A stretch of 64,000 bases of DNA from Streptomyces bottropensis ATCC 25435 (GCF_000383595.1 NZ_KB911581.1:1827342-1891341); one strand, 5' to 3'; shown: positions 49,469-59,349, numbered from the stretch's first letter. Numbers and translations: made by a program. Notes: generated by a model not told the origin, from the letters alone.

Positions 49469-51763
49469 GTGGCCGCTCTTGCGCGTTGGTGTGTCCGGCA
49501 CCGCCTTGTCGCCGTCCTGCTGTGGCTTGTCGCCTTCGCGGGCACGGCCGCCGGAGCCGCCGTGGCGGGAGGCGCGTACTCCAACGACTACAAGACCCCC
49601 GGAACCGAGTCCAGCCGCGCCACCGAACTCCTGAGCGAGGGCTTCCCGGGCGTCGGCGGCGACAGTGCCACCGTCGTCTGGCACACGAGCGACGGGACCG
49701 CGAGCGTGCGGGCCGCCGCTGTCGAGCAGACCATGACGAAGACCCTCGACACGATCGCCGACCTGCCGGGCGTCGTCGGCGTCACCGACCCGTACGACGG
49801 CGCCGACGGCGGCCGGATCAGCGAGGACGGCCGTACGGCGTACGCCACCGTCACCTTCGACCGGCCGGCCGAGGACGTGACCGAGGCGCAGGCCGAGGCC
49901 GTCGTCGACACCGCGAAGGGCGCCGAGGGGGCCGGGCTCCAGGTGGAACTGGGCGGCACCTCGATCGGCCTCACCGAGGCCTCCGGCGGACATCTCGCCG
50001 AGATCGTCGGCGTACTCGTCGCCGCCGTGGTCCTCTTCCTGGCGTTCGGCTCGCTCGCCGCCAGCCTGCTGCCGATCGCGACCGCCCTGGTCAGTGTCGG
50101 TACCGCCTACGCGGGGATCACGCTGCTCGGGCACGCGATGACGGTGGCCGACTTCGCGCCCATGCTGGGCACCCTGATCGGCCTCGGCGTCGGCATCGAC
50201 TACGCGCTGTTCATCGTGACCCGGCACCGCCGGGGGCTGAAACGGGGCCTGTCCGTCGAGGAGGCCGCGCGGAACGCGGTCGCGACGACCGGGCGGGCCG
50301 TCGTCTTCGCGGGCGCCACCGTCTGCATAGCCCTGCTGGGCATGCTGATCCTGCGGCTCGGCTTCCTCAACGGCGTCGCGATCGCCGCCTCCCTCACCGT
50401 CGTCCTCACCGTCGCCGCCTCCGTGACGCTGCTGCCGGCCCTGCTGTCGTTCATCGGCATGCGCGCGCTCAGCCGCCGCGAGCGCCGCCGCCTCGCCGAG
50501 CACGGCCCCGAACCCGAGCTGCCCACCGGCTTCGCCGCCCGCTGGTCCGCCTTCGTGGAGCGGCACCCCAAGAAGCTCGGCGCGATCGCCCTCGTCGTCA
50601 TGACCCTGCTCGCCCTGCCCACGCTCGGACTGCGCCTCGGCACCTCCGACCAGGGCAACGACCCGGCGGCGACCACCACCCGCCAGGCCTACGACCTCCT
50701 GGCCGACGGCTTCGGCCCGGGCGTGAACGGACCGCTCACCCTCGTCACCGAGGTCGACGGCGCGGCCGACAAGCTCGCGCTCGGCAACCTCGACACCACG
50801 CTCAGGACCACCGAGGGTGTCTCCGCGGTGACCCCGGTGACGTACAACGCCGGCGGTGACACCGCGTACCTCACCGTCGTACCGACGTCCTCCCCGCAGT
50901 CGGCGAAGACCAGCGACCTCGTCGAACGGCTGCGCGACGAGGTGCTGCCGAGGGCCGAGACCGGCACCACGCTCGATCTGCACGTCGGCGGGGTGACCGC
51001 CGGGTACGACGACTTCGCGGACGTCATCGTCGGCAAGCTGCCCCTGTTCGTGGGCGTCGTCATCGGCCTCGGCTGCCTGCTGCTCCTGCTCGCCTTCCGG
51101 TCCGTCGGGATACCGCTCAAGGCCGCCGCGATGAACGTCGCCGCCGTCGCCGCCGCCTTCGGTGTGGTCGTCGCGATCTTCCAGTGGGGCTGGGGGAGCG
51201 AACTGCTGGGCCTCGGCCGCGCCGGGCCGATCGAGCCCTTCCTCCCCGTGATCATGGTCTCGGTCCTCTTCGGGCTCTCCATGGACTACCAGGTGTTCCT
51301 GGTCAGCCGGATGTACGAGGAGTGGCTGGAGACCGGCGACAACCGGCGCGCGGTGCGGGTCGGCCTCGCCGAGACCAGCCGGGTGATCAACTCCGCGGCG
51401 GTCATCATGATCTCCGTCTTCCTCGCCTTCGTCCTCAGCGGCGACCGCGTGATCGCGATGTTCGGCATCGCGCTCGCCGCCGCCGTCGCCCTGGACGCCT
51501 TCGTCCTGCGCACGCTCCTCGTCCCCGCCCTCATGCACCTGCTCGGCGGCGCCAACTGGTGGCTGCCCCGCTGGCTCGACCGGCGCATGCCCCGCATCAG
51601 CATCGAGCCGCCCGAGTCCCGCGCCGCCCATGAGAGGCTGGCCGCCGCGACGGACGCCGAGGCGGCGGACGTACTGGCGGGGGACGTACCGGCGGGGGAC
51701 GCCGACGCGACGGACGTACGGGCGAAGGAGCGGCAGCCGGATGTACGCGATATCCCTGGGTGA
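49469..51763 (+). CDS. MMPL family transporter
   Basis: 764 residues from GTG 49469 (VAALARWCVRHRLVAVLLWL) with AGGAG upstream. It has the internal duplication of RND-like MMPL proteins: each half starts with one membrane segment, a large external loop, then five segments. Family motifs are GVGIDYALFIVTRHRRG in the first half and MDYQVFLVSRMYEEW in the second. Such proteins export lipids or hydrophobic molecules; the cargo is unknown. The C-terminus is an Ala/Asp-rich tail with ADVLAGDVPAGDADATDV-type iterations. It overlaps the GNAT gene by 23 bases. Confidence 0.88.
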   Translation: MAALARWCVRHRLVAVLLWLVAFAGTAAGAAVAGGAYSNDYKTPGTESSRATELLSEGFPGVGGDSATVVWHTSDGTASVRAAAVEQTMTKTLDTIADLPGVVGVTDPYDGADGGRISEDGRTAYATVTFDRPAEDVTEAQAEAVVDTAKGAEGAGLQVELGGTSIGLTEASGGHLAEIVGVLVAAVVLFLAFGSLAASLLPIATALVSVGTAYAGITLLGHAMTVADFAPMLGTLIGLGVGIDYALFIVTRHRRGLKRGLSVEEAARNAVATTGRAVVFAGATVCIALLGMLILRLGFLNGVAIAASLTVVLTVAASVTLLPALLSFIGMRALSRRERRRLAEHGPEPELPTGFAARWSAFVERHPKKLGAIALVVMTLLALPTLGLRLGTSDQGNDPAATTTRQAYDLLADGFGPGVNGPLTLVTEVDGAADKLALGNLDTTLRTTEGVSAVTPVTYNAGGDTAYLTVVPTSSPQSAKTSDLVERLRDEVLPRAETGTTLDLHVGGVTAGYDDFADVIVGKLPLFVGVVIGLGCLLLLLAFRSVGIPLKAAAMNVAAVAAAFGVVVAIFQWGWGSELLGLGRAGPIEPFLPVIMVSVLFGLSMDYQVFLVSRMYEEWLETGDNRRAVRVGLAETSRVINSAAVIMISVFLAFVLSGDRVIAMFGIALAAAVALDAFVLRTLLVPALMHLLGGANWWLPRWLDRRMPRISIEPPESRAAHERLAAATDAEAADVLAGDVPAGDADATDVRAKERQPDVRDIPG

Positions 51764-52316
51764 CGACGGGGCCGAACTGCGGCCCCTGGAACCCTGGCAC
51801 GCCGAGGAGTTCCTCACGCACCTGGAACGGGGGCGGGACTTCATCAACACCTACGTCCCCTTCGGCCAGAGCGCCACGGACACCGACGGCGCGCGTGCCG
51901 TCCTCCAGCGGTACGCCGACATGCGCGCCGCCGACACCGGCTCCCTGCACGGCATCTGGCTCGACGGCGCGCTCGTCGGCGGGGTCCTCTTCCACAACTT
52001 CGACGCGCCGAACGCCAACTGCGAGGTCGGCTGCTGGCTGGAGCCCGCGGGCACCGGACGGGGGCTCGTCACCCGCGCGATGCGGATCCTCATCGACTGG
52101 GCCGTCGACGTCCGCGCGATCCACCGCGTCGAATGGATCGCGTCCTCCGGCAACACACCGAGCCTGAACGTGGCACGGCGGCTCGGCATGGTCAGGGACG
52201 GTGTGCAGCGGGAGCGGTATCCCCATCGAGGTGTCCGCCACGACCTGGAGATATGGTCCGTCCTGGCGCCCGAATGGCGCGGGGCACGTGATCGCGGCAC
52301 TCACAGCGATCATTAA
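51741..52316 (+). CDS. GNAT family N-acetyltransferase (RimJ/RimL-like)
   Basis: 191 residues from ATG 51741 with AAGGAG upstream, inside the end of the MMPL gene. Acetyl-CoA loop region EPAGTGRGLVTRAMRILIDW and the RimL-type ending with RIEWIASSGNTPSLNVARRL-like order (here HRVEWIASSGNTPSLNVARR). It probably acetylates an amino group on a protein or small molecule; substrate unknown. Coupling to the transporter suggests joint expression. Confidence 0.87.
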   Translation: MYAISLGDDGAELRPLEPWHAEEFLTHLERGRDFINTYVPFGQSATDTDGARAVLQRYADMRAADTGSLHGIWLDGALVGGVLFHNFDAPNANCEVGCWLEPAGTGRGLVTRAMRILIDWAVDVRAIHRVEWIASSGNTPSLNVARRLGMVRDGVQRERYPHRGVRHDLEIWSVLAPEWRGARDRGTHSDH

Positions 52317-52351
52317 GAGACCTCTCAGACAACATTCGTACGGTGCGAGGT

Positions 52352-52960
52352 ATGGGAACCACAACAACTGACGAGACCGGCGCCGACACGGGCGCCGAGG
52401 CCAGGAACGACGACGAGTCGGTGAAGGCCGACGTCACCAAGGGCGACGCGGCGAAGGAGGCGGACCACGCCGCCGCGACGGACACCGGCGACACGGCCGG
52501 GGCCGACGGCTCCGAGGAGGCCGCGGAGTTCGAGGACGAGTTCCCGCCGGCCGTCGCCAGGACGCCGGGTGTGGGACAGGGTGCCGCCGGCATCGTGTCC
52601 GTGGTGCTGGGCCTGGTGTCGCTGACCGGCGGCTGGGTCGGCACGGTCGCCTCCGCGCGCGAGGGGATCGCGGGCCAGCTGGAGATGCAGGCCGCGACGA
52701 ACGCCGACGTCGCCACACAGCTCCAGGCGGTCTACGGCGACGCCTGGCAGGCCTCCGCGCTGTGGGGCGGCGTCTTCGCGCTGTTCGCGCTGCTCGTCGG
52801 CGTGGTCGTGCTGGTGCGGCCCGCGTTCGGTGACCCCGACCAGGTACAGGCACCGTGGATCAAGTCGGTGGCCTGGGCCGGCGTCTCGGTCGGCGTCATC
52901 GGGCTGGTGCTCGCCGCCCTGAAGTACTCCGACCTGCTGCTGGCGCTGCCGAGCACCTGA
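52352..52960 (+). CDS. Membrane protein with acidic disordered N-terminus
   Basis: 202 residues from ATG 52352, with a GCGAGG site close upstream. Residues 1-70 are rich in Asp, Glu, Ala, Thr and Lys (EEAAEFEDEFPPAVARTPGV). Three hydrophobic segments follow at about 78-96, 134-154 and 172-195. No known domain. The acidic tail probably faces the cytoplasm. A long hairpin after the gene marks the end of the transcript. Confidence 0.75.
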   Translation: MGTTTTDETGADTGAEARNDDESVKADVTKGDAAKEADHAAATDTGDTAGADGSEEAAEFEDEFPPAVARTPGVGQGAAGIVSVVLGLVSLTGGWVGTVASAREGIAGQLEMQAATNADVATQLQAVYGDAWQASALWGGVFALFALLVGVVVLVRPAFGDPDQVQAPWIKSVAWAGVSVGVIGLVLAALKYSDLLLALPST

Positions 52961-52985
52961 CGCCCGCTCCGCCAGGCCGGCTTCT

Positions 52986-53037
52986 GAGGGGCCTTAGGTC
53001 CGTCGTAGGCATCCCTACGACGGACCTAAGGCCCCTC
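52986..53037 (+). terminator. Very long perfect hairpin terminator
   Basis: A 24-bp perfect stem (52986-53009 with 53014-53037) closed by the four-base loop CATC, 26 bases after the preceding stop. Unusually long for a terminator. Confidence 0.75.
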
Positions 53038-53145
53038 GCGCGTTCAAGATGCGGAACTCTCCCGATGTGGCCACCCCGCCTGGGAGACGAAGGTTGAGGC
53101 ATCGCAGCAAGCGAGCCCACACCGACTCTTCACCAGGGGTACGAG

Positions 53146-53361
53146 ATGTTCGAGTACGAACTCCAGCAGATCCGGTCCGCGGAGATGATCCGCGAGGCGG
53201 AGCACTACCGCCAGGTACGCGAGGCCCGCCGCGCCCGCCGCGAGGCCGCACACGACTCCGGGACGGCGGCGAGGTCCGCCTCCGGGGAGGGGGACACGGA
53301 CGGCGAACGGCCGGTACTCGGAGAACGGATACGCCGACTCCGCTTCCCGCGCGCCGCGTGA
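53146..53361 (+). CDS. Small charged protein upstream of the LAL regulator
   Basis: 71 residues, MFEYELQQIRSAEMIREAEH, then a run of Arg/Ala/Glu (REARRARREAAH) and a basic end RIRRLRFPRAA. It is predicted mostly helical, without a domain. CAGGGGTACGAG precedes ATG 53146. It lies 150 bp before the LAL start. Function unknown; similar short charged proteins are common and conserved in Streptomyces. Confidence 0.7.
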   Translation: MFEYELQQIRSAEMIREAEHYRQVREARRARREAAHDSGTAARSASGEGDTDGERPVLGERIRRLRFPRAA

Positions 53362-53475
53362 GCGGGCCGCGGCGCCGCGAGGGCGGGAACGCCGGCGGGG
53401 ACGAGGCCACCGGGCGCAGCGGCCCACAAGCCGGACAGGCGGCGGACGACCGCCGTCCGGCTCTCGGGGGCCTGC

Positions 53476-53482
53476 GGATAAT
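53476..53482 (+). promoter_or_regulatory. Putative -10 element of the second LAL gene
   Basis: GGATAAT is close to the consensus TATAAT and lies about 29 bases before ATG 53511, leaving room for a short leader with the GAGGG ribosome site. No clear -35 was chosen. Confidence 0.4.
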
Positions 53483-53510
53483 CGGTGCCGGAGGGTCCGA
53501 GGGTCGTGCG

Positions 53511-56500
53511 ATGCTCGGCGATGTGGAGACCAGGTCCGTCAGTCCCGTGTTCGTCGGTCGCGCCGACGAACTGGAGGTGTTGCGCGAGGCATTGACCCGC
53601 GCCGGGGAAGGCGCCGCGCGCGCGGCCGTGAGCGGGGGAGACGGGGGAGACGGGGGCGGGCCGCAGGCGCTGCTGCTCGGCGGTGAGGCCGGGGTGGGCA
53701 AGACCCGCCTGGTCGAGGAGTTCGCCGCCGAGGCCGCGCGCGGGGGCGCGGTCGTCGCGCCCGGCGGCTGCGTCGAGATCGGCGCCGACGGACTGCCCTT
53801 CGCCCCCTTCTCCACCGCGCTGCGTGCCCTGCGCCGCCGGCTGCCCGACGAACTCGCCGCCGCGGCCGCCGGACAGGAACAGGAACTGGCCCGGCTGCTG
53901 CCCGAGTTGGGCGAGACCCCGCGCACACGGCACGACGAGGAAGGCACCGCCCGCCTCTTCGAACTCACCGCCCGCCTCCTGGAACGCCTCGCCGCCGACC
54001 GCACGATCGTCCTCGTCCTGGAGGACCTGCACTGGGCCGACGCCTCCACCCGGCACCTCCTCTCCTACCTCTTGCGCACCCTGCGCACCGGCCGCCTCGT
54101 CGTCCTCGCCACCTATCGCTCGGACGACATCCACCGACGCCACCCGCTGCGCCCCCTCCTCGCCGAACTCGACCGCCTGCGCACGGTCCGCCGCATCGAA
54201 CTGCCCCGCTTCAACCGCGCCGAGGTCGGCCACCAGCTCGCCGGCATCCTCGCCGCCGAACCCGACCCGGACCGCGCCGACGAGATCTTCGAACGCTCCG
54301 ACGGCAACGCCTTCTTCGTCGAGGAACTCGCCGCGGCCGCCCACGACGGCGGCGGCTGCCCCGGCCTCACCGACACCTTGCGCGACCTGCTCCTCGTCCG
54401 CGTCGAACGCCTCCCCGAGGACGCCCAGCGGATCGCCCGCATCGTGGCCGAGGGCGGCTCCACGGTGGAGTACGCCCTGCTCGCGGCCGTCGCCCGGCTC
54501 CCCGAGGACGAACTCATCGAAGCCCTGCGGGCCTCCGTCGGCGCCAACATCCTGCTCGCCGCCCCCGGCGACGACGGCTACCGCTTCCGCCACTCCCTGG
54601 TCCGCGAGGCCGTCAGCGACGACCTGCTGCCCGGCGAACGCTCCCGCCTCAACCGCCGCTACGCCGAGGCCCTGGAAGCCGACCCCGCGCTCGTCCCCGC
54701 CGACGGCCGCGCCACCCGCCTGGCCAGCTACTGGTACCACGCCCACGACGCCGCCAAGGCCCTGCCCGCCGTCCTCGACGCCGCGGCCGAGGCCCGCTCC
54801 CGGCACGCCCACGCCGAGCAACTGCGCCTGTTGGAACGGGCGATGGAGCTGTGGGACGCCGCCCCCGACGCCGTACGGGCCGCACTGCGCCCCGCCGACC
54901 ACACCGAGGTCTACCCGCCCTGCGGCTGCGCCCCGGGCACCCACCCCCTGCGCTACCTCGACCTGATGGCCGAGGCCGCCGTCGCCGGACGGCTGTGCGG
55001 AGAGCGCGAGCGGGCCCTGAGGATCACCCGGCGGGCACTCGACCGGCTGGCGGACACGGACAACCCCCTGCGCGCCGCCTGGTTCTGGGTGCAGCGCTCC
55101 ATGCTGACCGAGGGCCTGGCCCGGGGCGACGGCTGGAAGGAACTCGCCACCGCCCAGGAACTGGTCCGCGGCCAGCCCCCGTCCGAGGTGCACGCCGAGG
55201 TCCTCTCCCGCGTCGCCTGCTGGTCCATGCTCCACGCCCCGGGACCCGAGGCGCTCTCCGACGCCCAGCGCGCCGTCGAGTACGCCCGCATGGTCGGCGC
55301 CGAGGACATCGAACTCAACGCCCGCCTCACCCTCGGCGGCCTGATGGCCGACGCCGGTCACATCGAGACCGGCATCGACGAGATGAAGGCCGTCCTCCAG
55401 CGCTCGATCGAACGCGGTCCCGCCGCCGTCGTGGGCCGCGCCCATGTGAACCTCCCGTCCTGTCTGGAAGGCGTCGGCCGCTCACAGGAGGCCGCGCACC
55501 TGCTGCGCTCCGGACTCGACGTCACCCGGCGCATGGGCCTGCGGGACTCCGAGGCATGGATCTGGGGCAACCTCTCCGAATCGCTGTTCTCCCTCGGCCA
55601 GTGGGACGAGGCCACGGAAGCCGCCGTGCAGGCCGGATGCGCCGGGAACAGCACCAAGAGCCGCGGCGGCAGCGCCCTCTCCCTCGCCGCCCTCGCCCTC
55701 GCCCGCGGCGACACCGCCGAGGCCCGGCGCCAACTGGCCGCCGCCCACAGCTCCTTCGGCACCCACAACCCCATGCCCCAGAACAACCTGCCGCTGTCCA
55801 GCCTCACCCTCGGCATCGCCGTCGCCGAAGGCCGCCTCCCGGACGCCCGCGCCGAACTGGCCCGCGTCCTCGACACCGGCTTCCCCGTCGGCACCCAGCG
55901 CTACGCCTGGCCCCTGCTGCTCACCGCCGCCACCGCCGAGGCCGATGCCCGCGCCCTGCCGGCCGCCGGACCCGGCCGCGCCGAGACACTCGACCGGATC
56001 CTCACCGTGGTCAGGAAGCTCACCACCGGCGCACCGATCTGGCACGCCCACGACCACTGGGTCCGCGCCGAACTCCAGCGCGCCGAGGGTCTGACGGACC
56101 CCGACACCTGGTCCGACGTCGTCACCGCCTTCGAGCCCCTGGAGCGGCCCTACGACCTCGCCCGCGTCCGGCACCGTCTCGCCGAGGCGCTGCTGGCCCA
56201 CGGCACGGACGACGAGGCCCGGGACCGTGCGACGGAGTTGCTGCGGCTGGCCGCCGCCGTCGCCGACCACCTCGGCGCCCGCCCGCTCGCCGACGAGGTC
56301 GCCCTCCTCGCCCGCCGCGCCCGCCTCACCCTGAGCCGCGCCCCCGAACCGGCTCTCGCCCCCGCCGCCCCCGTCGCCGCGCTCGGCCTCACCGGCCGTG
56401 AACACGACGTCCTGTGCCTGGTGGCCGTCGGCCGCACCAACCGCCAGATCGCCGAGGAACTCTTCATCTCCCCGAAGACGGCCAGCGTCCACGTCTCCAA

Positions 56501-56606
56501 CATCCTGGCCAAACTGGGCGTCTCGGGCCGTGGCGAGGCGGCGGCGGTGGCCCATCGGGTGGGGTTGTCCCCGGCGGGGTCCGGGGAACGGCTGGCAGCG
56601 GGATGA
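53511..56606 (+). CDS. Large LuxR-family (LAL) transcriptional regulator
   Basis: 1031 residues from ATG 53511 (MLGDVETRSVSPVFVGRADE), with GAGGG upstream; an upstream in-frame GTG at 53358 is possible. AAA-type nucleotide-binding region with an intact Walker A (GGEAGVGKTRLVEEF) and Walker B (IVLVLEDLHWADAS), helical TPR-like middle, and a C-terminal LuxR helix-turn-helix (LTGREHDVLCLVAVGRTNRQ, then SPKTASVHVSNIL). It should bind DNA as an ATP-dependent regulator; targets and ligand are unknown. Unlike the regulator at 12572 it has a canonical Walker lysine and I saw no TTA codon. Confidence 0.88.
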   Translation: MLGDVETRSVSPVFVGRADELEVLREALTRAGEGAARAAVSGGDGGDGGGPQALLLGGEAGVGKTRLVEEFAAEAARGGAVVAPGGCVEIGADGLPFAPFSTALRALRRRLPDELAAAAAGQEQELARLLPELGETPRTRHDEEGTARLFELTARLLERLAADRTIVLVLEDLHWADASTRHLLSYLLRTLRTGRLVVLATYRSDDIHRRHPLRPLLAELDRLRTVRRIELPRFNRAEVGHQLAGILAAEPDPDRADEIFERSDGNAFFVEELAAAAHDGGGCPGLTDTLRDLLLVRVERLPEDAQRIARIVAEGGSTVEYALLAAVARLPEDELIEALRASVGANILLAAPGDDGYRFRHSLVREAVSDDLLPGERSRLNRRYAEALEADPALVPADGRATRLASYWYHAHDAAKALPAVLDAAAEARSRHAHAEQLRLLERAMELWDAAPDAVRAALRPADHTEVYPPCGCAPGTHPLRYLDLMAEAAVAGRLCGERERALRITRRALDRLADTDNPLRAAWFWVQRSMLTEGLARGDGWKELATAQELVRGQPPSEVHAEVLSRVACWSMLHAPGPEALSDAQRAVEYARMVGAEDIELNARLTLGGLMADAGHIETGIDEMKAVLQRSIERGPAAVVGRAHVNLPSCLEGVGRSQEAAHLLRSGLDVTRRMGLRDSEAWIWGNLSESLFSLGQWDEATEAAVQAGCAGNSTKSRGGSALSLAALALARGDTAEARRQLAAAHSSFGTHNPMPQNNLPLSSLTLGIAVAEGRLPDARAELARVLDTGFPVGTQRYAWPLLLTAATAEADARALPAAGPGRAETLDRILTVVRKLTTGAPIWHAHDHWVRAELQRAEGLTDPDTWSDVVTAFEPLERPYDLARVRHRLAEALLAHGTDDEARDRATELLRLAAAVADHLGARPLADEVALLARRARLTLSRAPEPALAPAAPVAALGLTGREHDVLCLVAVGRTNRQIAEELFISPKTASVHVSNILAKLGVSGRGEAAAVAHRVGLSPAGSGERLAAG

Positions 56607-56688
56607 TGGAAGGAAGGACCGCCGAGGCTCCGTCGTACGACAGGGGCCGACCGCCCGCCGCCTCGCGGCCCCCGGGGGAGGGAGCACC

Positions 56689-56892
56689 ATGTTCAACGCC
56701 TTCGAGGAACTCTTCGCACCTGGCCGCAAGCACACGCGAGACGAGGAGAACCGGCTGGCACTGACCCGCGAGGACGTCGGGGACAACGACCCGGGACGCG
56801 GACCGATAGACCTCGCGTCCGGGAAGGTCGTCGTACGCCCGCCCGAGCCGGTCGAGGAGGAGGCCGGGGCGGACCGGGAGGCCGGGGAGTAG
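56689..56892 (+). CDS. Small conserved protein (DUF6191-like)
   Basis: 67 residues, MFNAFEELFAPGRKHTRDEE, with LTREDVGDNDPGRGPIDLAS. GGGGAGGGAGC precedes ATG 56689. I match it from memory to a small Streptomyces family (DUF6191). Acidic C-terminus. Function unknown. It ends nine bases before the convergent dehydrogenase gene. Confidence 0.75.
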   Translation: MFNAFEELFAPGRKHTRDEENRLALTREDVGDNDPGRGPIDLASGKVVVRPPEPVEEEAGADREAGE

Positions 56893-56900
56893 GCGGCGGG

Positions 56901-58070
56901 TCACTTCACCTGCAGCTCCAGGATCTTGTCGTCGCCGTCCTCCGGGGATCCCCGGCCGTCCGTCTCGCTGGTCACCAGCCACAGCCTGTCGCCACCGGCG
57001 GAGACGACCGTGCGGAGGCGTCCGTGGTCGCCCTCCAGGAAGGCATGGGGGGCGGCGGCCGTCTTCGTGCCGTCGAGGGGGACGCGCCACAGCCGCCGGC
57101 CCTTCAGCCCCGCCATCCAGACCGAGCCCTCCGCTATGGCGATACCGCTCGGGGATGCCTCGTCCGTACGCCACACGGCCACCGGGTCGACGTAACCGGA
57201 CTTGCCGCCCTTGCCCTCCACCTCCGGCCAGCCGTAGTTCCCGCCCGGCCGGATCTGGTTCAGCTCGTCCCAGGTGTTCTGGCCGAACTCCGAGGCCCAC
57301 AGGCGCTGCTTGGCGTCCCACGCCAGGCCCTGGACGTTGCGATGGCCGTACGAGTACACGACGGAGTCGTCGAAGGGGTTGCCCGGGGCCGGCCGGCCCT
57401 CCGGTGTCATGCGGAGGATCTTGCCGCCGAGGGAGTCCTTGTCCTGGGCCAGGGGGCCCTCGTACCGCTCGCCGGTGCTCGCGTAGAGCATCTGGTCCGG
57501 GCCGAAGGCGAGACGGCCGCCGTTGTGGTTCGTGCCCTTGGGGATGCCGCGGAGGATGGTGTCGGGGGCGCCGAGCTGCTCGCCCGCCGGCTTCTCGGGG
57601 TCGTACAGCATCCGCACGATCCTGTTGTCGGACTCCGAGGTGAAGTACGCGTAGATCATGTGGTCCGAGGCGTACTCCGGGGAGACCGCGAGGCCCAGGA
57701 GGCCGCCCTCCCCGGCCGGGGCCACGCCTGGGACCTCTCCGAGCACGGTCTTCTCGCCCGACTTCTCGTCGATCCTGCTGATCGTGGCCTCGTCGCGGGA
57801 GGACACGAGGAGCCCGCCCTCGGGCAGGGGCGCGAGGCCCCAGGGGGTGTCGAGGTCCTCGGCGACGGTGCGCACCACTTTCACCGAGCCCTTGGCGGGG
57901 GGCGCCGTGTCCGCCGCCCGCTCGGGCGGAGGCGACTCGGCACTGCTGCTGCTCGGGGGTGAGCTGCCGGCCGTGTCCTTCTTCTCCCCGTCGTCGGAGG
58001 AGCAGCCGGTCGTCACCAGGAGCACGGCTGCGGCCAACGCGGCCGTCATCACTCGACGTTGCACCATCAC
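56901..58070 (-). CDS. PQQ-dependent sugar dehydrogenase-like lipoprotein
   Basis: About 388 residues; the likely start is ATG 58067, with GTG 58070 adjacent. A lipoprotein signal ends LLVTTGCSS. After a Ser/Pro/Glu-rich linker (about 25-60) comes a six-bladed propeller of the glucose/sorbosone dehydrogenase family: LDTPWGLAPLPEGGLLVSSR, GLLGLAVSPEYASDHMIYAY, GTNHNGGRLAFGPDQMLYAS and YSYGHRNVQGLAWD. It would oxidise sugars or related alcohols outside the membrane with PQQ, if the cofactor is available; no PQQ synthesis genes are here. Confidence 0.87.
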   Translation of the reverse strand: MMVQRRVMTAALAAAVLLVTTGCSSDDGEKKDTAGSSPPSSSSAESPPPERAADTAPPAKGSVKVVRTVAEDLDTPWGLAPLPEGGLLVSSRDEATISRIDEKSGEKTVLGEVPGVAPAGEGGLLGLAVSPEYASDHMIYAYFTSESDNRIVRMLYDPEKPAGEQLGAPDTILRGIPKGTNHNGGRLAFGPDQMLYASTGERYEGPLAQDKDSLGGKILRMTPEGRPAPGNPFDDSVVYSYGHRNVQGLAWDAKQRLWASEFGQNTWDELNQIRPGGNYGWPEVEGKGGKSGYVDPVAVWRTDEASPSGIAIAEGSVWMAGLKGRRLWRVPLDGTKTAAAPHAFLEGDHGRLRTVVSAGGDRLWLVTSETDGRGSPEDGDDKILELQVK

Positions 58071-58156
58071 GGTCCCTTCGGCGTGGAGCTTCTACCTGTC
58101 TTACACCGCGAGTGCCCCACAGGTTCCGCCTCCGCCCGATCAAGCAGATATTTCGC

Positions 58157-58224
58157 ACGCCCCGCCACGCCCCGCCCCGCCACGCCCCGCCACGCCCCGC
58201 CCCGCCACGCCCCGCCCCGCCACG
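58157..58224. repeat. Short tandem repeat between two minus-strand genes
   Basis: Iterations of CGCCCCGCCA and CGCCCCGCC between the aldo/keto reductase end and the sugar dehydrogenase start. About 68 bp; no gene. Confidence 0.8.
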
Positions 58225-58275
58225 TCACGCCGCGCACCGCGGTGCACCGCCCGGCACACGGGCCGCCGCATCCCC

Positions 58276-59274
58276 TCAGTCCCAGGATCCCCGGGCCGGA
58301 GGAAGGGCCGCCACCTCCGCCAGATCCGCGGCCGTGAGGCGCAGGGCGTGGGCGGCCGCGTTCTCCGCGGCCCACCGGGCCTGCTTGGTGCCCGGCACCG
58401 GCACCACGTGCGGGCCGAGGGACAGGACCCAGGCGAGGGCGACCTGCGCCGGGGTCACCTCCGCCCCATGGCGGGCCGCGACGCGGCGCAGGCCGACGAC
58501 CAGCGGCTGGTTGGCGGCCATCATGTCCGCGGTGAAACGGGGATGACGGGCGCGGAGGTCGTCGCGCTCGAAGCCCCCGCCGGGCGTCAGGGTGCCCGTG
58601 AGGAAACCGTTCCCCAGGGGCATGGCGGCGAGGAAGCCGATGCCACGGGCCACGCACCACGGAAGAAGGGAGTCCAGTGCCTCCCGCGACCAGACCGACA
58701 GCTCCGCCTGCACGGCGCTCACCGGGAAGATCTGCTGGACCCGCCGCAGCTGGCGGAGCGTGGTGTCGTACACGCCCGCGCCCGGCCGGCGCCCCGCCCG
58801 CGCGCCCACCGCGCACAGACCGAGCGCCCTGACCTTCCCGGCCTGCACGAGTTCCGCCATCGCACCCCACGTCTCCTCCACGGGGACCTCGGGGTCCGCC
58901 CGGTGGAGCTGGTAGAGATCGATGACGTCGGTCTGGAGCCGGCGCAACGAGGCGTCACAGGCACGCCTCACATAGCCGGGGCGTCCGTTGGCCACGATGT
59001 GCTGCTCACCCACCAGCAGACCCACCTTGGTGGAGACGAAGGCCTCCGCACGGCGTTCCTTCAGCACCCGGCCCACCAGCAGCTCGTTGGTGAAGGGGCC
59101 GTACATGTCGGCGGTGTCCAGCAGCGTGGTGCCGAGGTCGAGCGCCCGATGCACCGTCCGCATCGACTCGTCGCCCCGTTGCCGCGACCTGGTGTACGCC
59201 CAGCTCATCGGCATGCACCCGAGTCCTACGGCCCCCACCTCGAGCGTCGCCGCGCCGATCGTCCTGCGCTCCAC
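58276..59274 (-). CDS. Aldo/keto reductase
   Basis: 332 residues from GTG 59274 (VERRTIGAATLEVGAVGLGC). NADPH-dependent barrel with the catalytic set: D and Y in LLDTADMYGPFTNELLVG, K in FVSTKVGL, and H in IDLYQLHRADP. The C-terminal cofactor region reads VPVPGTKQARWAAENA. The substrate is unknown. It is divergent from the 2-hydroxyacid dehydrogenase at 59350 with only 75 bp between starts, so their promoters overlap. Confidence 0.92.
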   Translation of the reverse strand: MERRTIGAATLEVGAVGLGCMPMSWAYTRSRQRGDESMRTVHRALDLGTTLLDTADMYGPFTNELLVGRVLKERRAEAFVSTKVGLLVGEQHIVANGRPGYVRRACDASLRRLQTDVIDLYQLHRADPEVPVEETWGAMAELVQAGKVRALGLCAVGARAGRRPGAGVYDTTLRQLRRVQQIFPVSAVQAELSVWSREALDSLLPWCVARGIGFLAAMPLGNGFLTGTLTPGGGFERDDLRARHPRFTADMMAANQPLVVGLRRVAARHGAEVTPAQVALAWVLSLGPHVVPVPGTKQARWAAENAAAHALRLTAADLAEVAALPPARGSWD

Positions 59275-59349
59275 CTGGTCGTGACCCTCCCTCTCCCGAC
59301 CCCCAACCTAACCTCTGCCGTACCGGGTACCTGACATAGCCTCCGGAGC

